A stretch of DNA of 60,068 nt from an uncultured Synergistales bacterium (GTDB taxonomy: Bacteria > Synergistota > Synergistia > Synergistales > Aminobacteriaceae), in NCBI GenBank assembly GCA_905234075.1, contig CAJOGI010000009.1:1-60068 (forward strand), written 5' to 3'. Below are positions 26,142 through 35,041 of the stretch, in pieces; within the stretch, counting starts at the first letter, position 1, and the number at the start of each line of letters is the position of its first letter. The notes below the pieces were generated by a model, which was not told the origin of the DNA, did no database searches, and was given only the letters and a program-made list of their open reading frames with translations. A program made the translations under genes and the position numbers.

Positions 26142-28125
26142 AAATATTCACGAGCTGCTGCGCGAAAATAATCCTTTTGCTTCGTCAGCGTCGCCGCTTC
26201 CGTGGGATAATAATAATCCTGACCTTTTGCAATTAAGCCGCGAAGCATCAGAAGATATTGCACAGCTTATACTTTACAAGCGAAGAGAACCTTCTGTGCC
26301 TTTGGCAGGGCTCGTGCTTGGCGAGGCAGGCTCAGGAAAGACTCACATGCTCACTAGAATTTTACGGAGATTAAGAAAAGATGCCCGCTCGGCCGTATTC
26401 GTTGCCGTAAAAACTTTCAGAGATCCAGAAATTGCGACACGGCACTTGCTGACAGAAATCTTTATAAGCCTCAAACGTATTCACAGCAGCGGCCACACTC
26501 AATTTGACATGGTAATGAGTGAATTTATGAATTCTTATCAGGAACGCAGGCGTGAGGACGGATTTTCTAACGCCGACATAAACAAAATTGACCCTCGCGT
26601 TTACATTGCCAAGGATATTCCAGGACTTGACAAGAATTTTTTGAAATGCCTTGTAACTTATTTAACTACTGTCGATTCTTTTACTCGAAATGATATTTTA
26701 GACTGGCTGAGCGACGGCCTCGAAGATGATGACTCTTTACGGCTCGGCCTTCCCTCAAGAGATTTGAACTCAATGACAGATGCCCGTCGGGAACAGGAAG
26801 CCGAAAAAGTTTTGACCGCTCTCGGTCTGGTTTTAGCATATGCAAAAGTTCCGATGATCGTCTGTTTTGATCAGCTTGACGCAATGAAAGACCGCGCTTT
26901 AATTTCAGCGTGGGGAAATATAATAAGCCTTCTTATGAATGATTTATCAGGAATTTTGCCGCTGTGCTTCGTCAGGTCTGAAATATGGAACGATATTTTT
27001 GTGCCGGTGCTTGACGACGCTGTAGTGCAACGCTTGCGGAATAACACAATGATAATGAAGACATGTTCGCTTGCTCAGGCCCGTATGTTAATAAAAACAA
27101 AAATCGAAGCGGCCTTCAAAGAAAATCCCGAAGAAGTTTTTCAATGGCTGATTGACAAAATGGGCGGAACTCTACGCGACGGCTACTCGCCCCGGGTTAT
27201 TATTGAGCTTGCTAATCACGCAATAACCGCAACGAAAGAAGTAGAAATAAAAACTCCTGCAGAAACAAGACCGCAGCAATATAACGAGTCTGATATAGAC
27301 AGGGCAATTAAAGGCGCGTACGATGAAGAATATAAAAAAATTCAGGCTGAACCAGAAGCATGGCCGCCGAACTCCGAGCAGCTCGCACTGGCTCTTGAAG
27401 TGTGGCTAAATGCTCACGGTGAGTTTGAATTTTATAAGAGCGAAGTATCAAGCATAAAACTGGCAGGAAAATATCACGATAAAAATTTTGCTTTTATCAT
27501 TACGACAGCAAAAAGTCATTTTGTTGCAACAGCAGGATTGAAACGCGGAATTGATTTCGTTCAGGAAAATCCGCGAAGTTTTTGCTGTTACATAACTGAG
27601 AAAAAAATTCATAAATCTACTTGGAAGATAGCTAATGAAACCTTAAAAAATTTTGAGGACTCCGGCGGTCATTCCGTCATGATCGATTCCGACGAAAGAA
27701 TTAAATGGTACGCTCTGACGGCATTAATAAACCGTATTGACAACGGGGACGTTAATTTATATCTGCCCTCCGGCAGCAGGACGGCAGTACGCGAAGATTT
27801 AACGGGCTTTCTCAAAAATGATGTAAAGCTGATTGATTTTCCGTTTAGCGATGATGTTATTGTTATCAACAATCCTACAGAAGGTCGCGGAATTTCCCTG
27901 CCTACTTTCCTGTCTGATGCTAAAGCTTTGTGCGATATTCTAAGCAAACTTGTAGAAACTTCGCCTATGAGAATGCTCGCGCTTGGCAGAGGAGTTAAAT
28001 TATTGTCGCGGAGCGGAATTAAAATGACTGCTGACGGGCTTGTAGATTTTGTAAAGAATGAACCGATGTTCAAAATTTATAAGCAGGACGACAGCGAGCC
28101 GATTATAAGTTTTTCAAACCGATAG
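26131..28125 (+). CDS. Large AAA-type ATPase (Orc1/Cdc6-like P-loop), operon with Cas4-like nuclease
   Basis: 664 residues. Walker A GEAGSGKT is at 64-71 and Walker B IVCFDQLD at 243-250, with LPLCFVRSEIW at 276-286 as a sensor-1-like strand. The ~190-residue insert between A and B is mostly helical. The C-terminal ~250 residues, after a ~410-430 linker, form another alpha/beta domain (FAFIITTAKSHFVATAGLKRG; SGGHSVMIDSDERIKWY) of unknown type. An FDQLD Walker B occurs in DNA-handling P-loop proteins, so a role in nucleic acid loading is likely but not shown. Coupled to the upstream gene by overlap; the nuclease gene follows after 22 nt. Confidence 0.75.
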   Translation: MANKNIHELLRENNPFASSASPLPWDNNNPDLLQLSREASEDIAQLILYKRREPSVPLAGLVLGEAGSGKTHMLTRILRRLRKDARSAVFVAVKTFRDPEIATRHLLTEIFISLKRIHSSGHTQFDMVMSEFMNSYQERRREDGFSNADINKIDPRVYIAKDIPGLDKNFLKCLVTYLTTVDSFTRNDILDWLSDGLEDDDSLRLGLPSRDLNSMTDARREQEAEKVLTALGLVLAYAKVPMIVCFDQLDAMKDRALISAWGNIISLLMNDLSGILPLCFVRSEIWNDIFVPVLDDAVVQRLRNNTMIMKTCSLAQARMLIKTKIEAAFKENPEEVFQWLIDKMGGTLRDGYSPRVIIELANHAITATKEVEIKTPAETRPQQYNESDIDRAIKGAYDEEYKKIQAEPEAWPPNSEQLALALEVWLNAHGEFEFYKSEVSSIKLAGKYHDKNFAFIITTAKSHFVATAGLKRGIDFVQENPRSFCCYITEKKIHKSTWKIANETLKNFEDSGGHSVMIDSDERIKWYALTALINRIDNGDVNLYLPSGSRTAVREDLTGFLKNDVKLIDFPFSDDVIVINNPTEGRGISLPTFLSDAKALCDILSKLVETSPMRMLALGRGVKLLSRSGIKMTADGLVDFVKNEPMFKIYKQDDSEPIISFSNR

Positions 28126-28147
28126 TAAAAATTAATGATAGATTAAA

Positions 28148-29545
28148 ATGTCCGTAACATGTTACGCTACTGTAAGCGATTTAGCAGTCTGTCAGAGATG
28201 CCCTGCGTTATTCGCGTACATAGTTTATATGAAAAAAAAATCAGCATGGCGGGTAGGCATTCACGGCGGCAAAGAGGCTTACGGTTCAGTTTTTCATAAA
28301 GAAATTTCCGAAAAATTTTTTGAGGCCGCTTCGGACGAGCATAACCCTCTGAATAAAGAAATTTCTGTTGCTGCTTCAAAAGGTGCAGATGTTCTTGAGG
28401 AATTTATGCGGAAAAATATTTTTATGCCGTTCGTTGAGACAAAGTCAAAATATTTTACGTCTGGGCAAATTCTCTCGATAGCTAAGGCTACACAAATATT
28501 TGCTTACAGGATAGCAAAATTTTTGAAAAATTCGCAGCCGGTTTTCATGAAGCCGGAGGGAAAACTTAAAGGCAGTTATTTCTCAGTCGCCCACAACGCG
28601 GAGCTGATAATAACGGGACGCTATGACGCGCTGATTTTTAATAAGGCACTCGGGGAGGCACGTTTATTCGAGTTCAAAGGCTTCAAAAAATCTGATATTA
28701 CTGTTCCGCTGTCGCAAAGTTTAATTTATTCATGGCTTATTGAAAAAACTTCAGGCATAGTTCCATCTGTTGAGATAATATATCTCAACGAAAGCAAGCC
28801 GGAAATTTTTACGTCCGAAGTCGTTCGTGAAATGATTATTTCAGGACTGCCGGGACTTTTTAACTGGGCTTTAGATATAATTTTATTGAGGAGGATGCCC
28901 GAAATGCTTCACGATAAAAATTTATGTGAAAAGTGTAAATTCAGCACGACATGCGAAAAGGACATGCAAAAAATTTTTGCTCCGATCGTTAATAAAAAAA
29001 GGCGCGGAGCTTCGATGCTTAGTCTGCTCGTGTTTTTCTTCGCCGCTGCTATGGTAACGGCGCAGGTGTTTTTCTTTTCTAATATCACCGCCGGATCTGT
29101 GAGGGAAGACCGCGAAATTTTAGGCATTAAGATGGAGCTGGCAAATTTAGTCGAAATAGCGAGAAATACTATAGTGAAAGAAGTGAAAGACAAAAGCAAA
29201 GTTGAAGTCATCGGTACGACGTCTGCAGACTATACAGAAGATGGATTTTTTAAGAAGACAAGACAAGATAAGAAAAATTTTTACGAAACTGCTGATAAAA
29301 AAACTTGTGTAAATGTTCATGATTTGAATTATAAGTTTGAGAATAAGGATAGATTTGACGATAGTGCATTTCTTAAGACTGTAAAAGAGCCTTACAAAAA
29401 AATTTTTCCGCCCATACCCGGCCATTTTTTAATCAGGGCTTACACGGAAGTTTCAGACAAAAGATATTTAATGTTTCAAGTGCTTGTTGACAGCGACGGG
29501 AAAATAAAAACTTACGAAGAAATATGGTACGAGACTGAAAAATGA
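28148..29545 (+). CDS. Cas4/RecB-like nuclease fused to a pilin-like membrane domain
   Basis: 465 residues. Residues ~1-272 are a PD-(D/E)XK nuclease of the Cas4/RecB type: GSVFHKE (His50), GRYDAL (Asp160), LFEFKG (Glu175, Lys177) and QSLIY (Gln190, Tyr194). Cysteines for a 4Fe-4S cluster are at 15/18 and 260, 263, 269. Then KKRRGASMLSLLVFF (283-297) starts a pilin-like hydrophobic helix, followed by a ~150-residue extracytoplasmic domain. The pilin segment has a Gly/Ala cleavage-type site but lacks Glu5. If correct, nuclease and pilin are on opposite membrane faces. The reading frame is continuous. The stop overlaps the next start by 4 nt. Confidence 0.8.
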   Translation: MSVTCYATVSDLAVCQRCPALFAYIVYMKKKSAWRVGIHGGKEAYGSVFHKEISEKFFEAASDEHNPLNKEISVAASKGADVLEEFMRKNIFMPFVETKSKYFTSGQILSIAKATQIFAYRIAKFLKNSQPVFMKPEGKLKGSYFSVAHNAELIITGRYDALIFNKALGEARLFEFKGFKKSDITVPLSQSLIYSWLIEKTSGIVPSVEIIYLNESKPEIFTSEVVREMIISGLPGLFNWALDIILLRRMPEMLHDKNLCEKCKFSTTCEKDMQKIFAPIVNKKRRGASMLSLLVFFFAAAMVTAQVFFFSNITAGSVREDREILGIKMELANLVEIARNTIVKEVKDKSKVEVIGTTSADYTEDGFFKKTRQDKKNFYETADKKTCVNVHDLNYKFENKDRFDDSAFLKTVKEPYKKIFPPIPGHFLIRAYTEVSDKRYLMFQVLVDSDGKIKTYEEIWYETEK

Positions 29546-30945
29546 ACGGCATATTTAGTCTAAAACCTCAGGAAAGTCAATCTGTTTCGGCGGCAATGGC
29601 TATACATGACGAGTTTATATTTTTCATTGAGATTGACGAAGAAAATAAACCAGTAAGAAAAATATCCGTGCCGCTGGCTGAGGGCTGTATAGTCAACGGT
29701 CAGATAAAAAATTTTCCGCTGCTTCAGGCAGGCTTTGAAGAACTCAGAAAAGAGACAGGAAAAATTAACGAGCCTGTAAGCATAGGCCTTCCTGAGGGAG
29801 AAGCGATCATAAGATTTCCGACCTTCCCCGACATGAGCATAGAAGATATTCGCGGAACTTTAGATATTAATTTTTCGGAATATTTTCCGTATCCGAGAAA
29901 CGAGGCCGTTTTTGACGTAATAAAAATAGAAACTCCCAACGATGACCGCAAAGAAGATATTACGGTACTCGTGGCGGCCGCAAAATATCAGACCGTCGAA
30001 AAAATTTTAGAGATCGTGCACAGCGCAGGGATTACGCCGGGCCCCGTCGAGCCTATGAATTTCGCGATGCTCCGGGAAATTTCGGAAGTCCGCGAGGGGC
30101 TTTGCGTTGTTGCCGATCTTCACAATATAATCACGGTTTGGAACGGCTTTGGAATTTTTTTCAGGACTGGCAACAATCAAAACAACGTCCAAGATATTTT
30201 GAATACGATTCAATTTATTGAGACGCAATATAGAAATGTCCGCGTACAGAAAATTATTTTAGCCGGACTAAACTTTCAGCTCTCGTCTGAATCAAATGAC
30301 TCAGGCGTAGAGATTATTAATATCGACGATGAATATTACGCAGCCGAAGGCTTAGCAATGAGGGAAGAGCCGGGATTTACGCCGCTTGACCTGCGCCCTA
30401 TTGAATTTATTGAACTTGAAAAACGGCGTTATTCTTTTAACATCAACAGGCTTATTTTATGGGGGCTTATTGTAAGTTTCTTAATGCTTTCGATCGGCAC
30501 AATATCATTTACAATTTCATGTATAAGAGACTTGAGCGAGAAAATTGAAATTGTCCGCAACAGTGTCTCGGATTTAACGCCGGAGCGCGACTCAATCATC
30601 AGACAAAACACGGAGCTGGAACGAAAAAACGCTCAGGCCGAAAAAATTATGAATTTTCTTCAGCAGGATATACCGGTCTTGGAAATTATGCAGGAGCTTG
30701 AAATTAATTCTGGACACGGTGTGAAGTTCGACACGGCTGATTTTTCTAAAACAGCTTTGACGGGTGTTACTGTTGCCCTTGACGGAAAAGCGGAGGACGA
30801 GAGCGCAGTTATAGCCATGACGGAAGGATTAAAGAACGGGGGAAAATTCAGCGACGTTATGCTGCCGGTATCTCAAAGAGATCAGACGGGCCGGGTTATT
30901 TTCAAACTTATATTAAAAATGGGAGATGAAAAAAATGAAAATTAG
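29542..30945 (+). CDS. PilM-PilN fusion, type IV pilus / secretion inner-membrane platform (GspL-like)
   Basis: 467 residues. Residues ~1-280 form a PilM-like actin-fold cytoplasmic domain (SIGLPEGEAIIRFP; EVREGLCVVADLHN). DLRPIEFIELEKRR (~283-296) is the PilN-type start, then one membrane helix (ILWGLIVSFLMLSIGTISF), a coiled coil (~335-375) and a periplasmic ferredoxin-like end. PilM and PilN are separate in most pilus systems; here they form one chain, as in GspL. It starts in an ATGA overlap with the nuclease-pilin gene and ends overlapping the prepilin gene. Confidence 0.8.
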   Translation: MNGIFSLKPQESQSVSAAMAIHDEFIFFIEIDEENKPVRKISVPLAEGCIVNGQIKNFPLLQAGFEELRKETGKINEPVSIGLPEGEAIIRFPTFPDMSIEDIRGTLDINFSEYFPYPRNEAVFDVIKIETPNDDRKEDITVLVAAAKYQTVEKILEIVHSAGITPGPVEPMNFAMLREISEVREGLCVVADLHNIITVWNGFGIFFRTGNNQNNVQDILNTIQFIETQYRNVRVQKIILAGLNFQLSSESNDSGVEIINIDDEYYAAEGLAMREEPGFTPLDLRPIEFIELEKRRYSFNINRLILWGLIVSFLMLSIGTISFTISCIRDLSEKIEIVRNSVSDLTPERDSIIRQNTELERKNAQAEKIMNFLQQDIPVLEIMQELEINSGHGVKFDTADFSKTALTGVTVALDGKAEDESAVIAMTEGLKNGGKFSDVMLPVSQRDQTGRVIFKLILKMGDEKNEN

Positions 30946-31426
30946 GCGCGGTTTTTCGTTAATCGAGCTTTCTATATGCGTTGTCATAATCTTTATTTTA
31001 GCTTCAACTATTGCGGTAAACATTAATTCTTATGAGCAGACCGCCAAGCAGGAAGCCGAAAAATTAGAGGCTTATATTCATGACTTGATGCGGAAGGCCG
31101 ACAGAAGTCATCAAGCCTTCGAGCTAAACCTTGAGTCCAATATGATACGGTGGCAATGGTCAAACAATAAAACTACTTGGAAAGACGCAACTGACGGAAT
31201 TTTAATTTATAAAAAGAATCCCACTGACAAAGAAAAGCCGATAATCAGTCCGGGCTTTACTGTAAATCATAATTTCAAGAATGACATCCTTACTTATCAA
31301 ACTACCAAACAGTTCAGTAATAACGGACACTTTACGATTACACGCGACGACGATATGACTAAATATTATGTGTATATCCGACTCGGAAGAGTGCGTCTTG
31401 CAGAGAAAGAATACCCCGACGAATAA
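30935..31426 (+). CDS. Type IV prepilin-like protein
   Basis: 163 residues. MKIRRG precedes the cleavage site of a prepilin peptidase, then FSLIELSICVVIIF with Glu at +5, followed by a hydrophobic helix and a ~125-residue globular part rich in Asn/Lys/Thr. It is a minor pilin or pseudopilin. The ATG at 30935 is 9 nt after GGGAG; the ATG at 30926 overlaps that site. Prepilin peptidase, PilB/T, PilC and PilQ genes are not in the window. Confidence 0.85.
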   Translation: MKIRRGFSLIELSICVVIIFILASTIAVNINSYEQTAKQEAEKLEAYIHDLMRKADRSHQAFELNLESNMIRWQWSNNKTTWKDATDGILIYKKNPTDKEKPIISPGFTVNHNFKNDILTYQTTKQFSNNGHFTITRDDDMTKYYVYIRLGRVRLAEKEYPDE

Positions 31427-31455
31427 AAATTTTTCCGTCTTTCAAATTTAATTAT

Positions 31456-31464
31456 TGCTATAAT
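31456..31464 (+). promoter_or_regulatory. Extended -10 promoter for mltG-ftsK
   Basis: TGCTATAAT is a perfect TGN-TATAAT, 31 nt before the mltG start. It also ends the nuclease-pilus operon as a separate unit. Confidence 0.55.
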
Positions 31465-31495
31465 TATCCTAAAAATAAATCAGGAAGTGCTAAAC

Positions 31496-32608
31496 TTGCA
31501 AAAACAATCACGCGCACAAAAATTTCAGCCTAAGCAACGCCGTAAAAAACGGAGTCGTAGATTTTTTATTTACGGAATAATTTTATTTTTTTTCCTGCTG
31601 GCTATTTCTGCGGCGGGCTATGCGTCTTATTATCTCAAAGTGCCTTCGGAATTATGGGAGGATTTAATCCCGATCCCTGAGGGCAATAAAGTCAACGTCT
31701 CAATAGAAAGCGGAATGACGGCCTCTCAAGCTGCACGCGCTTTTGAAATTCAGGGCGCACTCGAAAAGGGAACGCCCGTCCAGCTTGCCCGGTGGTTCGT
31801 GAAATTCGGGATTGATAAAAAAATCCGCGCCGGTCATTACAGCGTAGTGCCGTCGGACGCATGGAACTTGGCCCGGCAATTAAGAACAATGAAGCCGGCG
31901 TTACTGAAAGCGCAGATTTTACCCGGCATTGATATTTTTACGCTTATTGATTCACTTGAAGAACAAGATGAAAAAATTTCACGTAAAAATTTTTGCGAGG
32001 CCCTTTTACGAGATGATAACTATCCGCCCGAAATGCGCAATATTCTCGCAGAACTTCCCGATGATGAATATACGCGCTACACTTTTTTGATGCCGGAAAC
32101 TTATATGCTTATTAACAGAACAGCCGACGAGCTCGTGAACGCTTCGGCTTCAGCATGGTGGAGACACTGGGGAGAATTTATAGGCTCTCATGAATTTACT
32201 GCAAAAGAACTTCAAGATGCGTCTATAATAGCTTCAATGATTGAGCGTGAAGTTATGCACGACACTGAATGCCGAACGGTCTCCGGGATAATTCAGAACA
32301 GAATGAAAAAAAATATGCTTCTTCAGATTGACGCGACTGTAGTTTATGCGTGGCGGCTGAAGGGCAGAAAATTAACTCGGGTTTTGAACAAAGATTTAGA
32401 AATTGAATCGCCGTATAACACGTATAGGGTTACGGGACTTCCGCCGCGTCCGATATGCCTGCCTGGCATCGAAGCGTGGGGCTCTGCGCTTGACCCCGAG
32501 AAAAATGATTTTTATTATTACGTTGCCGGTAAAGACGGCTATCATTATTTTGCAAAGACATATAAGGAACACCTGCAGAATATAAGGCAGGCGCGTTCAG
32601 AAAAATAG
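31496..32608 (+). CDS. mltG: Endolytic murein transglycosylase MltG (YceG)
   Basis: About 370 residues. One N-terminal membrane anchor (FFIYGIILFFFLLAISAAGYASYY), a LysM-like part, then the YceG catalytic domain with ASMIEREV (catalytic Glu), QIDATVVYAW and SPYNTYRVTGLPPRPICLPG. It cuts nascent glycan strands and fixes their length. TTG at 31496, 8 nt after AGGAAG, fits better than the GTG at 31487 that overlaps that site. Confidence 0.93.
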   Translation: MQKQSRAQKFQPKQRRKKRSRRFFIYGIILFFFLLAISAAGYASYYLKVPSELWEDLIPIPEGNKVNVSIESGMTASQAARAFEIQGALEKGTPVQLARWFVKFGIDKKIRAGHYSVVPSDAWNLARQLRTMKPALLKAQILPGIDIFTLIDSLEEQDEKISRKNFCEALLRDDNYPPEMRNILAELPDDEYTRYTFLMPETYMLINRTADELVNASASAWWRHWGEFIGSHEFTAKELQDASIIASMIEREVMHDTECRTVSGIIQNRMKKNMLLQIDATVVYAWRLKGRKLTRVLNKDLEIESPYNTYRVTGLPPRPICLPGIEAWGSALDPEKNDFYYYVAGKDGYHYFAKTYKEHLQNIRQARSEK

Positions 32609-32624
32609 AGGAGTGGAAAAACAT

Positions 32625-34823
32625 TTGAGCCGCAGACGAAACATACAGAATATAAACGCAAGGGGAGCAGTTTTATTTATACTCGTAATATTATGCCTGT
32701 ATTTTATTCTCGCGCTGTTCGGATTTTCATTGACGGGCAGCAGCGGGCGCGAGTGGGGCATATATTTACGCACGGCATGGGGCGGAGCGGTCTTGCTGCC
32801 GTTATTATTCTGGCTTTATCTGTGTATCGCCAGGCTCCTAAAATTCAAAGTGCCTAATCTTCCCCGACAGATACTCGGAACTTTACAGCTTTATGTTTCG
32901 TTTGCATTTATGCTCGGACTTCTGCGCGAGACGGGCTGGAACTCTGAATTAACTTTATTTGCGCCCGGAAATTTCGGACAGGCCCTCGCTCATTTTTTTG
33001 TCTTAAATCTCGGAATTTTTATAACGCTGCTGCTTGTAATAGTTTCGTTCATTCTGTCGGCTTTTTTCTTCGGCTTAAAAATTCTCCGCGTGCCTTTTCC
33101 TGAGCTGTTCAGTAAATCGGCTCAAGCTCCCGAAGTTCCCCAGACGCGCCGCCGCAGGAAAACTTATGAGGCTGTCGAGCGTCAATACCCTGAAGACAGG
33201 CCGGAAAATATTTTATTCATGAAAGATTTACCGACATCGCGATTAAAATTTGACGATGAGGACACCGCGCAAATTTCAATAACGGGGCCGATGCCTGATG
33301 ATTTTCCTGCACCGAAATTAAAACCTGCTCCGCCGGAAAATAAAAATGAATTTGATTTTGAGGAAGATATAGAAAATTACACTGACGAAGATCTTTACAG
33401 CGAAAATGTAAATAAGAATGTTCCGTCGGCTCAAAAAGAAAATAAAAACGAAAAAGAAAGCTACGCCGTAGAAATAATTGACAGCCTCTTGGCCTCGATT
33501 GACGCAGGAGCTTTATCAATGCCTGAGAAAAAACGTCAGACCGCTTCAGAACGCAGCACCCCGCGAAGAAACAGGCGGCCTCTTCCGGTCGTAATATTTG
33601 ACGACGGAGCGTCTGACAGCGAGCCTAAAGAAATGTCCTTTGGCACGAACAACTCTTCAGAAAATTCAGGCTTCCCTCCTCCTATGGAACTTTTCGGACC
33701 TGCTCCGAGTTTTGAACTTCCGGGAACAGGCTCAAAAAATTTCGACAAAGTTTCAAAAACTATAATCTCAACTCTGAAAAATTTTGGAATAGACGCTTCA
33801 GTGGCTGATATATTATCCGGCCCGTCAGTAACGCAGTTTTTAATCGAGCTTGCTCCAGGAATGAAAGTCAACAAAGTTGCCGGGCTTGCCGACGATTTAG
33901 CGATGGCTCTTTCAGCCGTGTCCGTCAGACTTGAGGCACCCATACCCGGAACACGTTACGTAGGCATAGAAATTCCAAACGCTGAACGGAAAAAAATTAC
34001 TCTTAGGAGCGTTTTCGAGTCCGAAGAATTTCAAGCTAACTCTTCGCGGCTTCCGATACCTTTAGGAATTAAATTTGACGGAAAATTTTTAGTCAAGGGG
34101 CTTGAAAGTATGCCTCACTTGCTCGTCGCCGGAGGAAAAGACTCAGGGAAAAATACTTTTCTCAACACTTCCATATTAAGCATATGTTCGCAGAGAAAAC
34201 CTGACGAGCTCGCTTTAATTCTCATTGATCCTCGACATGTTGAATTTGCTTTGTATAACGGACTGCCGCATTTATTGACTCCGCCGATTTTCACGTATGA
34301 CGAGGCACTGAAGGCTCTGCAATTAATTTTTGAGGAAATGGAGTCTCGCACGGCAAATTTCGTAAAGGCTAGAGTCAGAACTTTATCGGCTTACAACAGA
34401 AAACTTCAAAAGAAAGACCGCCTGCCGGAAATTGTTATAGTCATCAATGAACTTTCGGACTTAATGTATCAGGCCGGAAATGAAAATGAAAACGAATTTG
34501 AAGATTTAATCGTCAGGCTTGCTCAAAAATCTGCGGTTGCCGGAATTTACATGATAATAGCTTCTCAAAAACCGTCAGCTGATGTCGTAACGACGTTAAT
34601 CCGCTCAAACATTTCTGCGCGTGCTGCGTTTAGTCTTGCGTCCGGGACAGAGTCAAAAAATATGATAGGCATCACCGACGCAGAGAAGCTCACGGGAAAA
34701 GGCGATATGCTCTTCAAAGATAGCGAAGCTCCAGGAATTTTTAGGCTTCAGGCTCCGTATATAAACGGCGAAAAAGTTTCAAACTTCGTTGAATATTTAG
34801 AGAGAGCGTTGAAAAAAAATTAG
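32625..34823 (+). CDS. ftsK: FtsK/SpoIIIE-like DNA translocase with degenerate nucleotide-binding motifs
   Basis: About 732 residues. Four N-terminal membrane segments (to ~residue 150), a Pro/Glu-rich linker, then the alpha and RecA-like beta parts. Family marks are IDPRHVEFALYNGLPHLLTPP, RLAQKSAVAGIYMIIASQKPS and EKLTGKGDML. Walker A reads GGKDSGKN, with Asn for the Ser/Thr, and the Walker B strand reads VIVINEL, with Asn for the Asp of the usual DEL. The C-terminal gamma (KOPS-reading) domain is absent. It may be a structural or weakened translocase. The start is probably TTG at 32625, after AGAGGAG; a GTG at 32613 overlaps that site. Confidence 0.82.
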   Translation: MSRRRNIQNINARGAVLFILVILCLYFILALFGFSLTGSSGREWGIYLRTAWGGAVLLPLLFWLYLCIARLLKFKVPNLPRQILGTLQLYVSFAFMLGLLRETGWNSELTLFAPGNFGQALAHFFVLNLGIFITLLLVIVSFILSAFFFGLKILRVPFPELFSKSAQAPEVPQTRRRRKTYEAVERQYPEDRPENILFMKDLPTSRLKFDDEDTAQISITGPMPDDFPAPKLKPAPPENKNEFDFEEDIENYTDEDLYSENVNKNVPSAQKENKNEKESYAVEIIDSLLASIDAGALSMPEKKRQTASERSTPRRNRRPLPVVIFDDGASDSEPKEMSFGTNNSSENSGFPPPMELFGPAPSFELPGTGSKNFDKVSKTIISTLKNFGIDASVADILSGPSVTQFLIELAPGMKVNKVAGLADDLAMALSAVSVRLEAPIPGTRYVGIEIPNAERKKITLRSVFESEEFQANSSRLPIPLGIKFDGKFLVKGLESMPHLLVAGGKDSGKNTFLNTSILSICSQRKPDELALILIDPRHVEFALYNGLPHLLTPPIFTYDEALKALQLIFEEMESRTANFVKARVRTLSAYNRKLQKKDRLPEIVIVINELSDLMYQAGNENENEFEDLIVRLAQKSAVAGIYMIIASQKPSADVVTTLIRSNISARAAFSLASGTESKNMIGITDAEKLTGKGDMLFKDSEAPGIFRLQAPYINGEKVSNFVEYLERALKKN

Positions 34824-34824
34824 C

Positions 34825-34913
34825 GATTCTATTTTTTGAAAAAAATTTTTGAAAAGGCTCCGCAACTTTTTTCAAAGGATCGTTTTGTAGGTGTAAAAGT
34901 AGTTGCAAAAAAA
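34825..34913 (+). repeat. GATTCTA interspersed repeat, copy 3
   Basis: GATTCTATTTTTTGAAAA, GGCTCCGCAAC and TTTTGTAGGTGTAAAAGTAG, beginning directly after the ftsK stop. The last A-run merges into the terminator hairpin. Confidence 0.7.
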
Positions 34914-34950
34914 TACTCTCAGAAAATTTTTTCGAGAGTATTTTTTATTT
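34910..34950 (+). terminator. Intrinsic terminator after ftsK
   Basis: AAAATACTCTC (34910-34920) pairs with GAGAGTATTTT (34934-34944), 11 bp with a 13-nt loop, followed by TTTTATTT. Confidence 0.8.
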
Positions 34951-34956
34951 ATCCGT

Positions 34957-34978
34957 TCTCCTAACTCCTCATTCCTAA
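34957..34978. repeat. Short heptamer array
   Basis: Three units, CTCCTAA, CTCCTCA and TTCCTAA, lie between the ftsK terminator and the murC promoter. Confidence 0.5.
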
Positions 34979-34986
34979 AAATAACA

Positions 34987-34995
34987 TGCTACAAT
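34987..34995 (+). promoter_or_regulatory. Extended -10 promoter for murC
   Basis: TGCTACAAT differs at one base from TGN-TATAAT and lies 46 nt before the murC start. Confidence 0.5.
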
Positions 34996-35041
34996 GAATT
35001 TTTAATAAGCGCAATATTTTTTAATGAGGAGGAAAAAATTT

